From Emmonsiellopsis sp. PD_33 (taxonomy: Eukaryota > Ascomycota > Eurotiomycetes > Onygenales > Ajellomycetaceae): a stretch of 32,954 nt of DNA. The stretch lies in the NCBI GenBank assembly GCA_032988165.1, contig JANTQF010000380.1, forward strand, positions 1-32,954. The letters run 5' to 3'. Positions within the stretch are counted from its first letter, which is position 1. Each line of letters opens with the position of its first letter. Below, piece after piece: positions 1 to 10,232 of the stretch. The notes beneath the pieces are model-generated. The model saw only the letters and a list, made by a program, of their open reading frames with translations. It ran no database searches and had not been told where the DNA came from. The position numbers and the translations under genes were made by a program.

Positions 1-309
1 CTGCGTCTGCAAGGGTAGTTGCTGCCGTAGAGTTGTGTGCGGGTGCTGGCGAGCGTGCTAGCGGGAGGGAAGTGGGTTACGAGGGGTGGTCGGTGCTTGC
101 TTGGAACTTAAGAAGGAGAGGAGAGGTACCGTTGGCTTGCGTTCTTGGTTTGGTTTTGTTAGATTGATTGTTTCTGCATGGAGTTAAGATGGCATGATAT
201 CGTGCTTTTAATTATTATTCCTGATATATGGATACCTAGGCCTATTTTAACAATTACATCCCCTTCCCCTTGATGCCAGAATGGGTCCACAGCCTAACTA
301 GTCTAACAG
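1..309. other. Intergenic sequence at left edge
   Basis: No reading frame here resembles a protein. It lies beyond the spo11 stop codon and probably holds the spo11 3' untranslated region plus part of the next intergenic space. It is GC-rich near the edge and AT-rich around 200-260. Confidence 0.5.
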
Positions 310-1847
310 TCACACCAGCTCCCTCAACTTCCTATCCAGCCAACACTCGATCCCTCCCTCCCGCTCATACAACACTTCAATCTCTGCCTTCACATTCAAC
401 ATAAGCATATGCTGCAACTCCGCCCTCCACGCCGGCTCCGGTCCATCCTCTGCAAAGATAACGCTCCTCGTCAACATATCCCTGGCCTTTTTCCGATCCC
501 GCACGGTCAACGGCATTAGGACGTCGTCATCCTGTGTCTCTAGTCTAGAGACAACTTCGGACGCTTGCAGACCTAACCATTGGATATTAGGGACGGTGAG
601 GTTGTTGTTTTCATGGGACTGGGCTCGTGACCCATATTTATACGTGGACATGATGGCCATGCCATCGGGGTCGCTATCGACGAGGATGTAGATGGGAGGA
701 GGGCAGGAGCCGGAGCTTGCGGGAAGAGATGATGCTGAAAATGGTCGTGAAGAAGCATGGGATAGTAGGCGGAGAAATGCTCGTGTGCATATGTCCGGGT
801 AGCCTTTACCCTAATTATTGGATTAATTACTTACGCAGTGGGGGTTGGAAATGTGAATATAATACATACAGTGATTAGGATACCCTGCCCAGCAGCTGAT
901 GTTCTGTGGTAATTAGACGTGGCTAAGCGGTGAAATGCGGCCTTCGTTATGAGGAAGTTAGGGCCTCATTGGAAAGTTCTCGAACAGGTTAATAGGTTAC
1001 ACATACCTCCTTCTCAATGACCAGAATCCATCGTATAGACGAGATATCGACTTCCTTAACTGTTTCGACTCGGGGAACAAGCATACCCTATATTTTTGTT
1101 AACGCTAGCCAGGTCTGAACAAGGCCAACGGCAGTGGAACCTCAGCAACAGTCCCAGCATCCACCACGGAGTCGTCATTGAATGTGATTCTGAAATTTCC
1201 CACGGCAAGTCCTTTTGCAGCAGCTGCCTGATATACACTGTTAGCAAAACCACTGCCTACTGTTCGGTAAACAGCCATCTCAAATACCACATGCAGAGCC
1301 GTCCGGTCGACACCAATAGTGCAAGCGATGTCGTCGATGCATCGATCCACCACAGACTGAGATCCGAAATATACCGGATCAAGATAGTATATATCCCGTT
1401 TCGAACTGATGAAATCGCCACGAATAGCGTCGGAGATGTGGCCTAGAATTCGCAATATGATAGCTAAATGGGAAGAGGGATGAGATCGTTGCCTGATAAA
1501 CTTTTGTTTATGCAAAGAAACAGAACTAAAAAACCACGAACAAGATCAAGCATGACTAGAGGTTTCCTACCGAATCTCCAGCTCTCCTGCACTGTTTTCC
1601 CTGGCCAGGAGTATGTGCAACGGGTTTGGGAGTTGTCGCATTGCAAGGCCCCTGTTTCCGGATGCAGGGAGAAGATAGCGCGATCCGAGCGCCTCTTCAA
1701 CGTTATTGAAGGAGACCCATCCGGCTGAGCTAGTTGGTCTATAATAGAACTTAGGAGGGTTGTAATGAACACTTTGGCTTTATGTTCTGGGGAATCTGGG
1801 TGTGGGGAAACTGGGGCCCGGGTGGTATCCTGGGGGTCCAAGGACAT
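310..1847 (-). CDS. spo11: Meiotic recombination protein Spo11 (topoisomerase VI A-like)
   Basis: Spo11 makes the DNA double-strand breaks that start meiotic recombination, through a tyrosine that attaches to the DNA 5' end. I model five exons: 1571-1847, 1141-1463, 1007-1087, 870-941 and 310-810, giving 417 residues, a normal family length. All four introns are GT-AG and keep frame. Visible motifs: KRDIYY near residues 114-119, whose second tyrosine should be catalytic; the Toprim glutamate in VIEKE near residue 225; and the Toprim DxD in LVDSDPDG near 296-298, followed by the conserved MSTYKYGS and WLGL segments. No key residue is missing, so the gene looks functional, which suggests sexual capacity is retained. 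It is divergent from erg7 across about 1 kb. The start at 1847 is the first ATG of the exon 1 frame; exon 1 is the least conserved part, so the N-terminus is the least certain. Confidence 0.94.
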
Positions 1848-2842
1848 TGGGTATAACAGTGAGATTAGGGAGTCAAGGTATTTTGAAATTCGCAGAGGTG
1901 GCCAACAGATAATGAAATGACGATGGTGGACGTTTGGTTATTACCAGATCTGATGTTATCGGGAAGCTCTATCGAATCTCCGTAGGGAACTAGCTTCAAT
2001 GGAGCGGATATATGAGGGGAAAATGAAACTTCCTCGGGACCATGTATATACGCAATAGGAAATATATGAGAGTTACCCCTGAGGAAACAGAGAGCCGATA
2101 ATCACAATGATAGATGGTTATGAGGAAGGCAATGCAGATGCTGATAGGGACAACAGAGTCAAAGAACCGCAGCCAATTGCGAAGGGGAAACCATAGAACG
2201 GGCCCTTGAGAAACTTAATTAGCATATAAGCAAGTCCAGTCTCTGACACGGCCAGAAAGACATCAAGAGGTTGAAGCCGTCGAGATATCAATCCTTGATT
2301 GATTGATTCAGGAGGTTGACGAGGGACGAGGTGGAAATAAGATTTGGTGGCTGATGTAATCACTCGTTACCCCTTGGTCCGTGCACACCCAACGACGCAT
2401 CCTGATTGGCTGCATAACTTGGGCATAAAAACCGTCAGAATCCAGCAAGCATAAAAAATCACCATTCAAGGCAAAAAGTTATATTTATAGGCTTAATTGC
2501 TGTGTATTTGCAACCAGGCATAGAAATACATAAAACATAACTGAAGGGACCAGGAGAAGTGATGGCGCCCTCTGGTACCTAGTGCCTGTCAAAAGGGCGT
2601 GACATGTGACTTCTCCGCATTGGATGGATCCATCCCCATCTTCGGCTCGGTTGATTGACGACCTAACCACCACCAGCAATCTAAGCGCCGTTTGCTTTGC
2701 TCTGCTAGTCTCAGGCGTCTTCAGGCAACACAATTGACTGCTCTCTCGGGCTGCGGTGCTGTGCAATATCGCCCTCCTCGACTCTGCGCCTCACGCACCG
2801 CCATACCCCGATGCAATAATCCGATCTCCGCCAGTCGCAAAA
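1848..2842. other. Divergent spo11/erg7 intergenic region
   Basis: About 1 kb between two divergent genes, so it should hold both promoters. I see no convincing coding frame; the 81-codon minus-strand frame at 2118-2363 has no recognisable motif. The stretch 2440-2500 is AT-rich with a TATA-like tract and lies about 350-400 bp before erg7. I did not find an obvious sterol regulatory element. Confidence 0.5.
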
Positions 2843-5221
2843 ATGTCGAAGAACCGGAAGGCCGCCGCGCCAGCTATCAATGGCAACAATCCCACGCTTC
2901 CTACCGATGAGAAGACCGATTATTCAAGATGGCGGCTGCGCAGCGATGGCGGTTGCCACACATGGCACTATCTGAAGACAGACGAAGAAATGAAGGCGTG
3001 GCCTCAGTCCGCCGCCGACAAATACCATCTGGGACTTGATACTGTTCGTAAAACTTCTCCTGGACTATTTTCTACTTCATCTACTAAAATATATTCTGAA
3101 ATAGGGCCTTCCTGAACTCCCACCCGCGAAAACCCCCTTAGACGCGGCTTCCAATGGCCTGTCCTTTTTCTCCAAGCTCCAGCTTCCGGAAGGGCATTGG
3201 GCATGCGAATACGGAGGGCCCATGTTCCTCCTACCAGGCCTGATCATCACTTGGTATGTCACCAACACGCCAATTTCTCCGGAATATGCCACCGAAATCA
3301 AACGATACCTGTTTGCGAGACAACATCCGCAAGACGGAGGCTGGGGTTTGCACATCGAGGGCCACAGTTCTGTGTTTGGGACTGCCATGAACTACACCTC
3401 TCTCCGTATCCTTGGAGCTAGTGCTGAGGATCCCAGAATGGTGAAAGCTCGTGGCCTGCTGCATAAGTTTGGCGGTGCCCTCTATGGGCCCCATTGGGCA
3501 AAGACCTGGCTAAGTGTGCTGGGGGTGATGGAGTGGGAGGCGGTTAACCCCGTTCCACCAGAACTTTGGTGCGTTTTACGACCCCCCTCCTAAATTGGTG
3601 ATCACCAACTCATATAACCCATTTTTAGGCTGCTCCCTGACTGGGTGCCCGTCGCTCCATGGAGATGGTGGATCCATATGCGCCAAGTTTTCCTGCCCAT
3701 GACATACATATACTCAAAGAAATTCTCACATCCTGTTGACTCTCTCACCAAACAACTCCGCGAGGAGCTGTACACCCAACCTTATGACACCATAAACTTT
3801 GCTGCTTATCGTGGCGCTATAGCAGACGTGGATAACTACTACCCAAAGCATTGGCTCCTGAGACTCCTTTTCTGGCTGATTGCAAATGTCTGGAATTACA
3901 TTCGCTGGCCATCCCTCGTTAAGCGCGCTGAAGACTGGGTCTGGGAACTGATCGAAATGGAGGACGCAAACACGGATTATGCGGGTCTTGGACCTGTGAA
4001 TGCCCCGATGAATACAGTTTGTTGCTATATCCACGACGGCCCGGGCAGCTATACCGTCCGTCGACATCTTGATCGCCTGCACGACTACATGTGGATGAAG
4101 AATGAAGGGATGCTCATGAACGGAACAAACGGCGTGCAGGTCTGGGATACTGCATTCATCGTCCAGGCGGTCGATGTCGCCGGTTTTGCCAATGATCCAA
4201 AATGGAGGCCTATGCTTACCAAAGCCCTTGAATTTTTGGAAGCCCATCAAATGACGGAGAACGTGGCCCAACAAGATAAATGTTACCGTTTCCGCACGAA
4301 AGGTGCCTGGCCGTTCAGTAACAAAACTCAGGGTTACACTGTTAGCGACTGTACCGCAGAAGGTCTCCGGTCTGCGCTTCAATTGCAGAATAAGCACGGT
4401 TATCCGAAGCTTATATCCGACCAGAGATTGAGAGATGCAGTAGACACCCTGATTGCTTTGCAGAACAAAACTGGCGGTGTTTCAGAATATGAGCCCACTC
4501 GGGGCTCTCCTTACTTGGAATGGCTCAACGCTGCTGAAGTTTTCGGTGGTATCATGATTGGTTATGATTATCCCGAATGCACCACCGCCACGCTTACCGC
4601 TCTATCGTTTTTCACCAAGTTCTATCCAGACTACCGCGCCAAGGACATTGAAAGGGTCAAAACGAAGGCAGTTGAGTACATTCGGCGAGTCCAACGCCCC
4701 GACGGAAGCTGGTATGGTAGCTGGGGAGTCTGTTTCACCTACGCTGCTCTGTTTGCCATGGAAAGTTTAGCGCATGTGGGCGAAACCTACTCGACCAGCG
4801 AGCGGGTTCGCCGTGGATGCAAATTCCTGGTTGACAGACAGATGGAGGATGGTGGCTGGGGCGAGTCGTATCTCAGCTGCGAGCTGAAGACCTATACGCA
4901 CCATGAGAAGTCCCAGGTTGTCCAGACCGCCTGGGCTTGTCTTGCGCTTATGGAAGCGGAATTCCCCGATAAGGAAGTGCTTCGGAGGGCTATGAAGGTG
5001 ATGATGTCACGACAGCAGGCGAATGGGGAGTGGTTGCAGGAGGGAATCGAGGGCGTGTTCAATCAGTCATGGTGAGATCTCCTCCTCTCTAGTTTTCAGC
5101 TTCTGTGTCTTGCTAACCGTACTTTCGTAGCATGATCTCCTACCCTAACTACAAACTCTACTGGCCAATCCGGGCACTAGGGATGTACGTCAGGAAATTC
5201 GGAAACGAAACACTCCTGTAA
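2843..5221 (+). CDS. erg7: Lanosterol synthase (oxidosqualene cyclase)
   Basis: Cyclises 2,3-oxidosqualene to lanosterol, the first sterol of the ergosterol pathway, on the ER or lipid-droplet membrane. Four exons (2843-3043, 3105-3568, 3629-5071, 5131-5221) give 732 residues, normal for the family. The catalytic DCTAE motif is at residues 462-466, and QW repeats such as DGGWGLH, PDGSWYGSWG and DGGWGES are present. The C-terminal segment reads NQSCMIS (residues 700-706). In Aspergillus, lanosterol synthases carry an NKSCAIS-like segment here, whereas protostadienol synthase of the helvolic acid pathway carries APPGGMR, so this is the primary-metabolism enzyme. The last intron (5072-5130) splits the cysteine codon inside this diagnostic segment. 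Start chosen at 2843: the upstream in-frame ATG would add an unlike peptide, and MSKNRK begins the conserved N-terminal region. Confidence 0.97.
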
Positions 5222-5649
5222 TGAAAACGACATGCTGAAAATGCTTTAAGCCGAACTCTGATTCCATTTATGTCTACAAATCTTTAATAATACCTTTTTC
5301 GGTTGTTTTAATAGTGTACTAAGTACTCTCTACATGAGTTACTCTACTCGAAATGAAAACCAATAGTAATATATTCTTTGTTCTCCATGAAGTGTTCAAG
5401 CTGTCAAAGAATCTTGGAAAGCTCCGGAAGCTCTATGATGTCACGTGCCGCCCCTTCCCCAGCAACAGCTTAGTCCAGAGCTCCAGGCAGTAAACATCTC
5501 CAACTCCAACCTGTCCTCTCTCTATAACCGTCCACAGCTGCCGGAATCCTCTCCAGACAGACATACAGCTCTCGAATCTACGCAAACCGCATAGCTACCC
5601 CTACCCATTTCCCACCCAACACCCCTCCTGTCTAGAACCACCCCCCACC
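5222..5649. other. erg7-sgt1 intergenic region
   Basis: Holds the AT-rich erg7 3' end (5260-5380) and the C-rich sgt1 promoter and leader (5450-5649). A TCACGTG element occurs at 5441-5447. No coding signal. Confidence 0.6.
5441..5447 (+). promoter_or_regulatory. TCACGTG E-box upstream of sgt1
   Basis: TCACGTG about 200 bp before the sgt1 start codon. CACGTG is the core recognised by bHLH proteins such as Cbf1-type factors. It is one of four CACGTG sites in the window, all a few hundred bases before a gene start. Binding is inferred only. Confidence 0.4.
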
Positions 5650-7137
5650 ATGGAAAACGCCGCCCGCGGCATGCAGGCTCTCACAGCCTCCGACTACCCC
5701 GCCGCAATAACCCACTACACCCGCGCCCTGACCATCAATCCGCACGCCACAGACTACTACATCAAGCGCTCGACCGCCTATTCGCGCCGGCGCGTCGCCG
5801 ATGGCGGCCCCAACCTCGCCGCAGCCCTGCACGATGCAGAAATGGGCGTCGCGTTAGCTCTGCAGCGCGCGCGCAGGGAGCAGATACTTTCCGGGCAGAT
5901 GAGGCGGGCCATTGTGCTGTACCAGCTGGGGCGGTATGGGGATGCACGGTTCCTGTTTGAGATTGTTAGGGGGAAGGTGGGGAGCAGTGCGAAGAATACG
6001 ATGGAGGGGGCGATGGCGGCGAATAATACTACAAATGTGGGGCTGGATGTGAAGAAGATGCAGCAGGAGTTGGATATTTGGGAGATGAAGGTTAAGGCGC
6101 AGTTGGCGAAGTTGGGGGAGGGGGATGAGAAGGGGGTTGTGAATGTGAAGGAGTATCCGGATATTGAGGTGCCGGGGGAGGAGGAGCTGAAGGAGATTTA
6201 TAAGAAGCAGTTGGAGGAGAGTGTGGATAGTAGAGCTGCGGTGGGAGTTGTGAGTAAGGGGAAGGGAAATGAGGATTCTTCTGCGAAAGCCGCTCCGGCG
6301 ACTGGGGTTGCGCAGCCAGCGGCTCCTCAGGCATCTACTACTCCTCAGCCCCCCGTCGCGACCAAGGTGCGGCATGAGTGGTACCAGACTGCTGATACGG
6401 TGGTTGTGACGCTATATGCGAAAGGTGTGCCAAAGGATAAGGCGGATATTGACATCCAAGAAGATTCCGTATGTCCCCCTTCTTTCCCTAAATGACACTC
6501 ATATGTTTTTACTAACTTATTGTTGCAGCTCTCCGTTTCCTTCCCACTAGCCACGGGCTCAGATTATTCGTTCAACCTAGACCCCCTATTCGCTTCAATT
6601 GACCCAGCCACCTCAAAAGCAACCGTAATGTCGACGAAAATAGAAATCATCCTCCGCAAGCAACAACCAGGCCAAAAATGGGGCGGCCTGGAAGGGTCAG
6701 CCCGTCCTACAACTACCACGGACAAGGATACAACAACACCCGATGCCACAATAACCCCATCAACCATCCCCGCACCGAAACCCGCAGCCGGCGCACCATC
6801 ATACCCAACCTCCTCCCGCACCGGGGCCAAGGACTGGGACAAAGTCGCCTCCTCCCTAACCAAGAAGAAAAAGAAAGATTCCGCAAAGGGGAAAGAGAAC
6901 CAGCCTAAGGACTCTGCCGCAGGTGGTGAGGATGAAGGCATGGAATCTGATAATTCAGATTATGGAAGTGGAGACCCAGTTGATTCGTTCTTCAAGAAAC
7001 TGTATGCAAACGCGGATCCGGACACGAGACGGGCGATGGTTAAGAGCTACTATGAGAGTGAGGGGACGGCGTTGAGTACGAATTGGACTGAGGTTGGGAA
7101 GGGGAAGGTTGAGGTCAAGCCGCCTTCGGATGATTGA
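5650..7137 (+). CDS. sgt1: SGT1-like co-chaperone (TPR-CS-SGS)
   Basis: Sgt1 is an HSP90 co-chaperone that links HSP90 to SCF ubiquitin ligases and kinetochore assembly. Two exons (5650-6468, 6529-7137) give 475 residues; the intron has a canonical CTAAC branch site. Domains: an N-terminal TPR region (about residues 1-110, with ALTASDYPAAITHYTRAL and a second helical repeat); a linker; the CS domain starting at RHEWYQT (about 240) and continuing across the intron into LSVSFPLATG and KIEIILRK (about 325); and the C-terminal SGS domain with DSFFKKLYANADPDTRRAM and TNW. Two Lys/Glu- and Ala/Pro/Thr-rich linkers separate the domains. Codon choice switches from C-ending to G-ending near 5870 and again near 6925 (see findings). 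ATG 5650 opens directly into the TPR and is preceded by an A/C-rich leader. Confidence 0.94.
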
Positions 7138-7873
7138 GTGTGGAAGTCTTCATAAGGGAGTACATGGTTAAAGTGTGCGATCCTTTATGAGACCTTCGCA
7201 AAGGGGATTGTTCGGGCAAAGAGAGGACGAATTCATGAAGAACACGTACTACTATTTGTAGTTCTCGGAGTTTGAAGGTCTGTTTGATAGGTTTTTTCTA
7301 GCATTTATGTCAACATCTGCATTGTTTTCCAACTGTTTTGAGGGGTTTGATTCTGGACAATATGTATACATGCCATACGTATACTGTTTATCCAATGCTG
7401 TATGTGAGTGGGTGAAGGGGAGGAATACACTGTCGCCCTTATAGATGGGGCGGAATCCAATTCAGTTGAAGCATAGGCTTGCTTCGAATCATATTCTACA
7501 TATGAATGTGGTAAACCACTATCAAAGCAGCTATTATATCAGGGATATGCCAGATTAGGGCTTCGATTTCAAGAATGAAGACAGGAAATATCCAATGGTC
7601 TCATTCTATAAACGGAATAGCCTGGCATGAACCAGGATGCGTATGTATATACATGTTGCTTCTCATAAATACATCCATATCAACACAACGTGCTTAAAAA
7701 GACCGCTGAAAGTTGCTCGAATAGATGGATACATATATCCATCGAGCTAAAAACTACCCAAGTACAACGTCCATGATCAATCAAATATCCTCCCACCCCT
7801 TTATCCCTTCCAAAATATCAGCTCCTTTTTTTCAAAATCATTACTATACAATCTTCCCCCAAAACAACACCCA
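7138..7873. other. Convergent intergenic region sgt1 / PQ-loop gene
   Basis: Shared 3' flank of two convergent genes. AT-rich, no coding pattern. The C-rich stretch beginning near 7866 already belongs to the 3' end of the minus-strand PQ-loop gene. Confidence 0.55.
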
Positions 7874-9289
7874 TCACTCCCCCCTCTCAACCCTCTCACC
7901 ATCACCCCCATCCCCAGTCCCCTCCCCAACCTCATCCCCCCCCACCCCCTTCTCCCGATACATAACAAACTGCGCAAAAATCCCCAAATCCAAAACCAAC
8001 GTCCCCAAACTCCCCAACAACCACGACGCATTAACGAGCAAATACCTCCCGTAAACCTCCGCCCTCTCCCCTTCCCTACAAAGCCCATGCGTGCCCCCGC
8101 ACCGCGGCGAAAACGCCACAATCGACAACACATACGTCAAATTCCCCACGCACGCGAACAGGAAAAACAACAACGATACCCCCTCCGTGCTCTTCCGGCG
8201 ACAATTCAGCAGCAGCTGCGGAATCCGGCTGCCTAGATACAGCGCCGCGCACAGGTAGCCGAAGATCTGGCCCCAGAGGTCCAGCGTGAGCGCGTCTTGT
8301 TGCGCGTCTAGTGGGGGGCGGGAGCCGCCGTGGTGGTTGTTCATGCTGCGTGAGGAGCCGACGCTGACGTACCAACCTAGGACGCCTGCGGCGCAGACGA
8401 GGGCGACGCTGAAGGTGTTGAAGGCGAGGATTTGGAGGGTGGAGGAGGCGGGGCGCCGGGGGGGTGGGGTGAGGGTTGCGGTGGGTTTAGGGGGTTCGAT
8501 TAGTGGCATGGCGGGGGAGAGGTGGGCGCCGTCTAGGGAGGAGATTTGTTGGCGGAAGGAGGTGAGGGATGGGCGGCGGGAGTGTGGGTGGTGGGGGTCG
8601 TGGTGGAGGCGGTGGAAGATGCGTTCGCGTTCGGTGGTTGAGGGGGTCGGGGATGGGGGGGCGGCGGGGGGATGTGCAGGTGCGGGTGCGGGTGCGGGTG
8701 CAGGCCCTTCATGGTCAGCGGGTTGTTCGCCGTTTGTTAGGAGGGGTGATTGTTCTGATGGTTGGCCTGTGGCTGTTGCATTTTCGTCTTCTTGATCTTC
8801 ACTGCGGAAGATGGATGCGAATGAACTGCTCCGGCTGCTTGGTTTCCGGGGTTTGTCGGAGAGGGTGAAGCCGCGGTAATAGAAACATTGCAAGAGGAGA
8901 ACGATGTCGGCTAGGGTATAATATACAGCGAGAATGATCATTGTTGGCAAGACGCCCTGCAATACGGCCCCGAGGATGTTGAATATGTCGCCCAGCAGCC
9001 AGACGACGAGGAAAAGGAGGGAAAGGCCATCGGCGGACCCCCGACGGAAATTCTCAATTATCTGGGGGGAGAAGACAACTACCCAGCAGGCAATAGAGAT
9101 GGACCTGTTAATGCGCGGAAGGCTTGTATCAGCTTAACTGCTTCTTATTTCGGGGGTGATATGAGGGACAATCGAGTATTGAGGGGTAATTTGTGACGAC
9201 GAATATCATCCAACAGCGCTCAATTCTTACCCGCATATTCCACTTAATGCCTCAATATCAAGGTGCCCAGCCGGGGACGGTGGAAACAT
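7874..9289 (-). CDS. Vacuolar PQ-loop amino acid transporter (Ypq1/Rtc2 family)
   Basis: PQ-loop proteins of this group export basic amino acids across the vacuole or lysosome membrane. Two exons (9231-9289, 7874-9104) give 429 residues. The first 19 codons are a separate small exon ending ALSGIC, joined by a 126-bp intron to GSISIACW. Motif 1 is SPQIIENFRRGSADG (PQ at about 33-34) and motif 2 is IPQLLLNCRRKSTEG (PQ at about 315-316); several hydrophobic helices flank them. Yeast relatives are about 300 residues; the extra length is a cytosolic loop (about 105-240) rich in Ser, Pro and His, with an (Ala-Pro)n tract and an acidic dileucine EQSPLL near 137-142, the kind of signal used for AP-3 sorting to the vacuole. 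The acidic, Gly-rich tail is low complexity. It could be any Ypq/Rtc2 paralogue, so I give no symbol. Confidence 0.9.
8675..8704 (-). repeat. Hexanucleotide repeat coding for Ala-Pro
   Basis: Five tandem TGCRGG hexamers on the plus strand; read on the minus strand they encode the alternating Ala-Pro tract in the cytosolic loop of the PQ-loop protein. In-frame repeats of this kind often vary in copy number between strains. Confidence 0.85.
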
Positions 9290-9460
9290 CTCCGTCGTGA
9301 AGCGTTTTTAGCAGCCACAAGGCGGGGGAGCTCAACAGCCGTCTCTTTGCCTCAAACCAGGAAAAAAGAAGATGAGCAAAAAAGAAGGAATTAGGAAAAA
9401 AACTCCGCTCTCCGAAGATGAGTTCCAATCCAAACAATGCAGGGCTGTAATCTTTGAAAC

Positions 9461-9494
9461 TAATCAACCAATTAGCCCGTTAATTGGTTGATTA
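9461..9494. repeat. Perfect 14-bp inverted repeat with CCAAT boxes
   Basis: Arms TAATCAACCAATTA (9461-9474) and its exact reverse complement (9481-9494) flank a 6-bp spacer GCCCGT. Each arm carries a CCAAT or ATTGG box. It sits about 170 bp upstream of the PQ-loop gene start. It could be a paired site for the CCAAT-binding Hap complex, a DNA or RNA hairpin, or the remnant of a small inverted-repeat element; I see no target-site duplication. Confidence 0.8.
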
Positions 9495-9574
9495 TTGCCA
9501 ACTCCAATGCCTCAAAAGTAAAAATCTGGTTGAATTCGGGCTCAAGGTGGAAAAAATTTATATCTATGACGCTA

Positions 9575-9588
9575 TTGTCACGTGACAA
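9575..9588. promoter_or_regulatory. 14-bp palindrome around CACGTG
   Basis: TTGTCACGTGACAA is a perfect palindrome about 290 bp upstream of the PQ-loop gene. The core CACGTG with flanking TCA/TGA fits a bHLH homodimer site. Function is inferred from sequence only. Confidence 0.5.
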
Positions 9589-10114
9589 ATAACCTTATTT
9601 TTGGCTCGTTTTGGCTGCATAAAATCCGGGGTAATAATGCGCCGCGCTAGTCTATTTATAGCTAGGTGCATCCTTGGCGTAGAATGCTGGAATGTTCTTC
9701 TGCAGACATCATTTTTCAACTTCGACTCCCTATCGCCAATAGTATTTATTTTTTACTCATTTAATGATTTTCCAGTGTCATGGTTGCTCACATTACAAAT
9801 AATTAAGCATATGGATTTCAATCCCGCGCGAGTCTGATATACTACTGGACGGCTTGAAATTCTGACACTCGGCGGCATCATTACGAGTATCAGTAGTAGT
9901 GCAAGTAATACTACAAAAGCAGTAGGAAAAGAATTGAAAAGATAGTTATGTTACAGGCTGTGTTACTAAGAATAGCAGATAATATTTCATCGGAGCCAGC
10001 ATCTACCATCCCAGCCAAAATTCCATGTCCTTGCGGTTACCAACACCGCCCCAAACGATCAGCCCCGAAAAGCTACACGAGGTTTTCTACATGGCAATCC
10101 GAGAACTCCAAGTC

Positions 10115-10132
10115 GAGAGAGAGAGAGAGAGA
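10115..10132. repeat. (GA)9 microsatellite
   Basis: Nine uninterrupted GA units in the gene-free flank beyond the NRPS relic. A simple sequence repeat with no visible function. Confidence 0.9.
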
Positions 10133-10232
10133 CAATAAGCCACGTTTGTTTCTTATTGACCATCACAAAGGTAGAGACAGTCTTGTGCCAAAAAGCATCA
10201 AAAGATCCTTGTCGAATTCCCCTCCAGCCCCT

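Larger units (their letters stand above)
9290..10232. other. Gene-free region with inverted repeat and palindrome
   Basis: No supported gene. It holds the promoter of the minus-strand PQ-loop gene and the flank beyond the NRPS relic. Notable items are annotated separately: a 14-bp perfect inverted repeat (9461-9494), a CACGTG palindrome (9575-9588) and a (GA)9 tract (10115-10132). No carrier-protein motif follows the adenylation relic in this stretch. AT content is high around 9580-9840. Confidence 0.6.

Noticed and set aside
2118..2363. 81-codon minus-strand frame in the spo11/erg7 gap
   Set aside because: No family resemblance, no splice context, and it occupies a promoter region.
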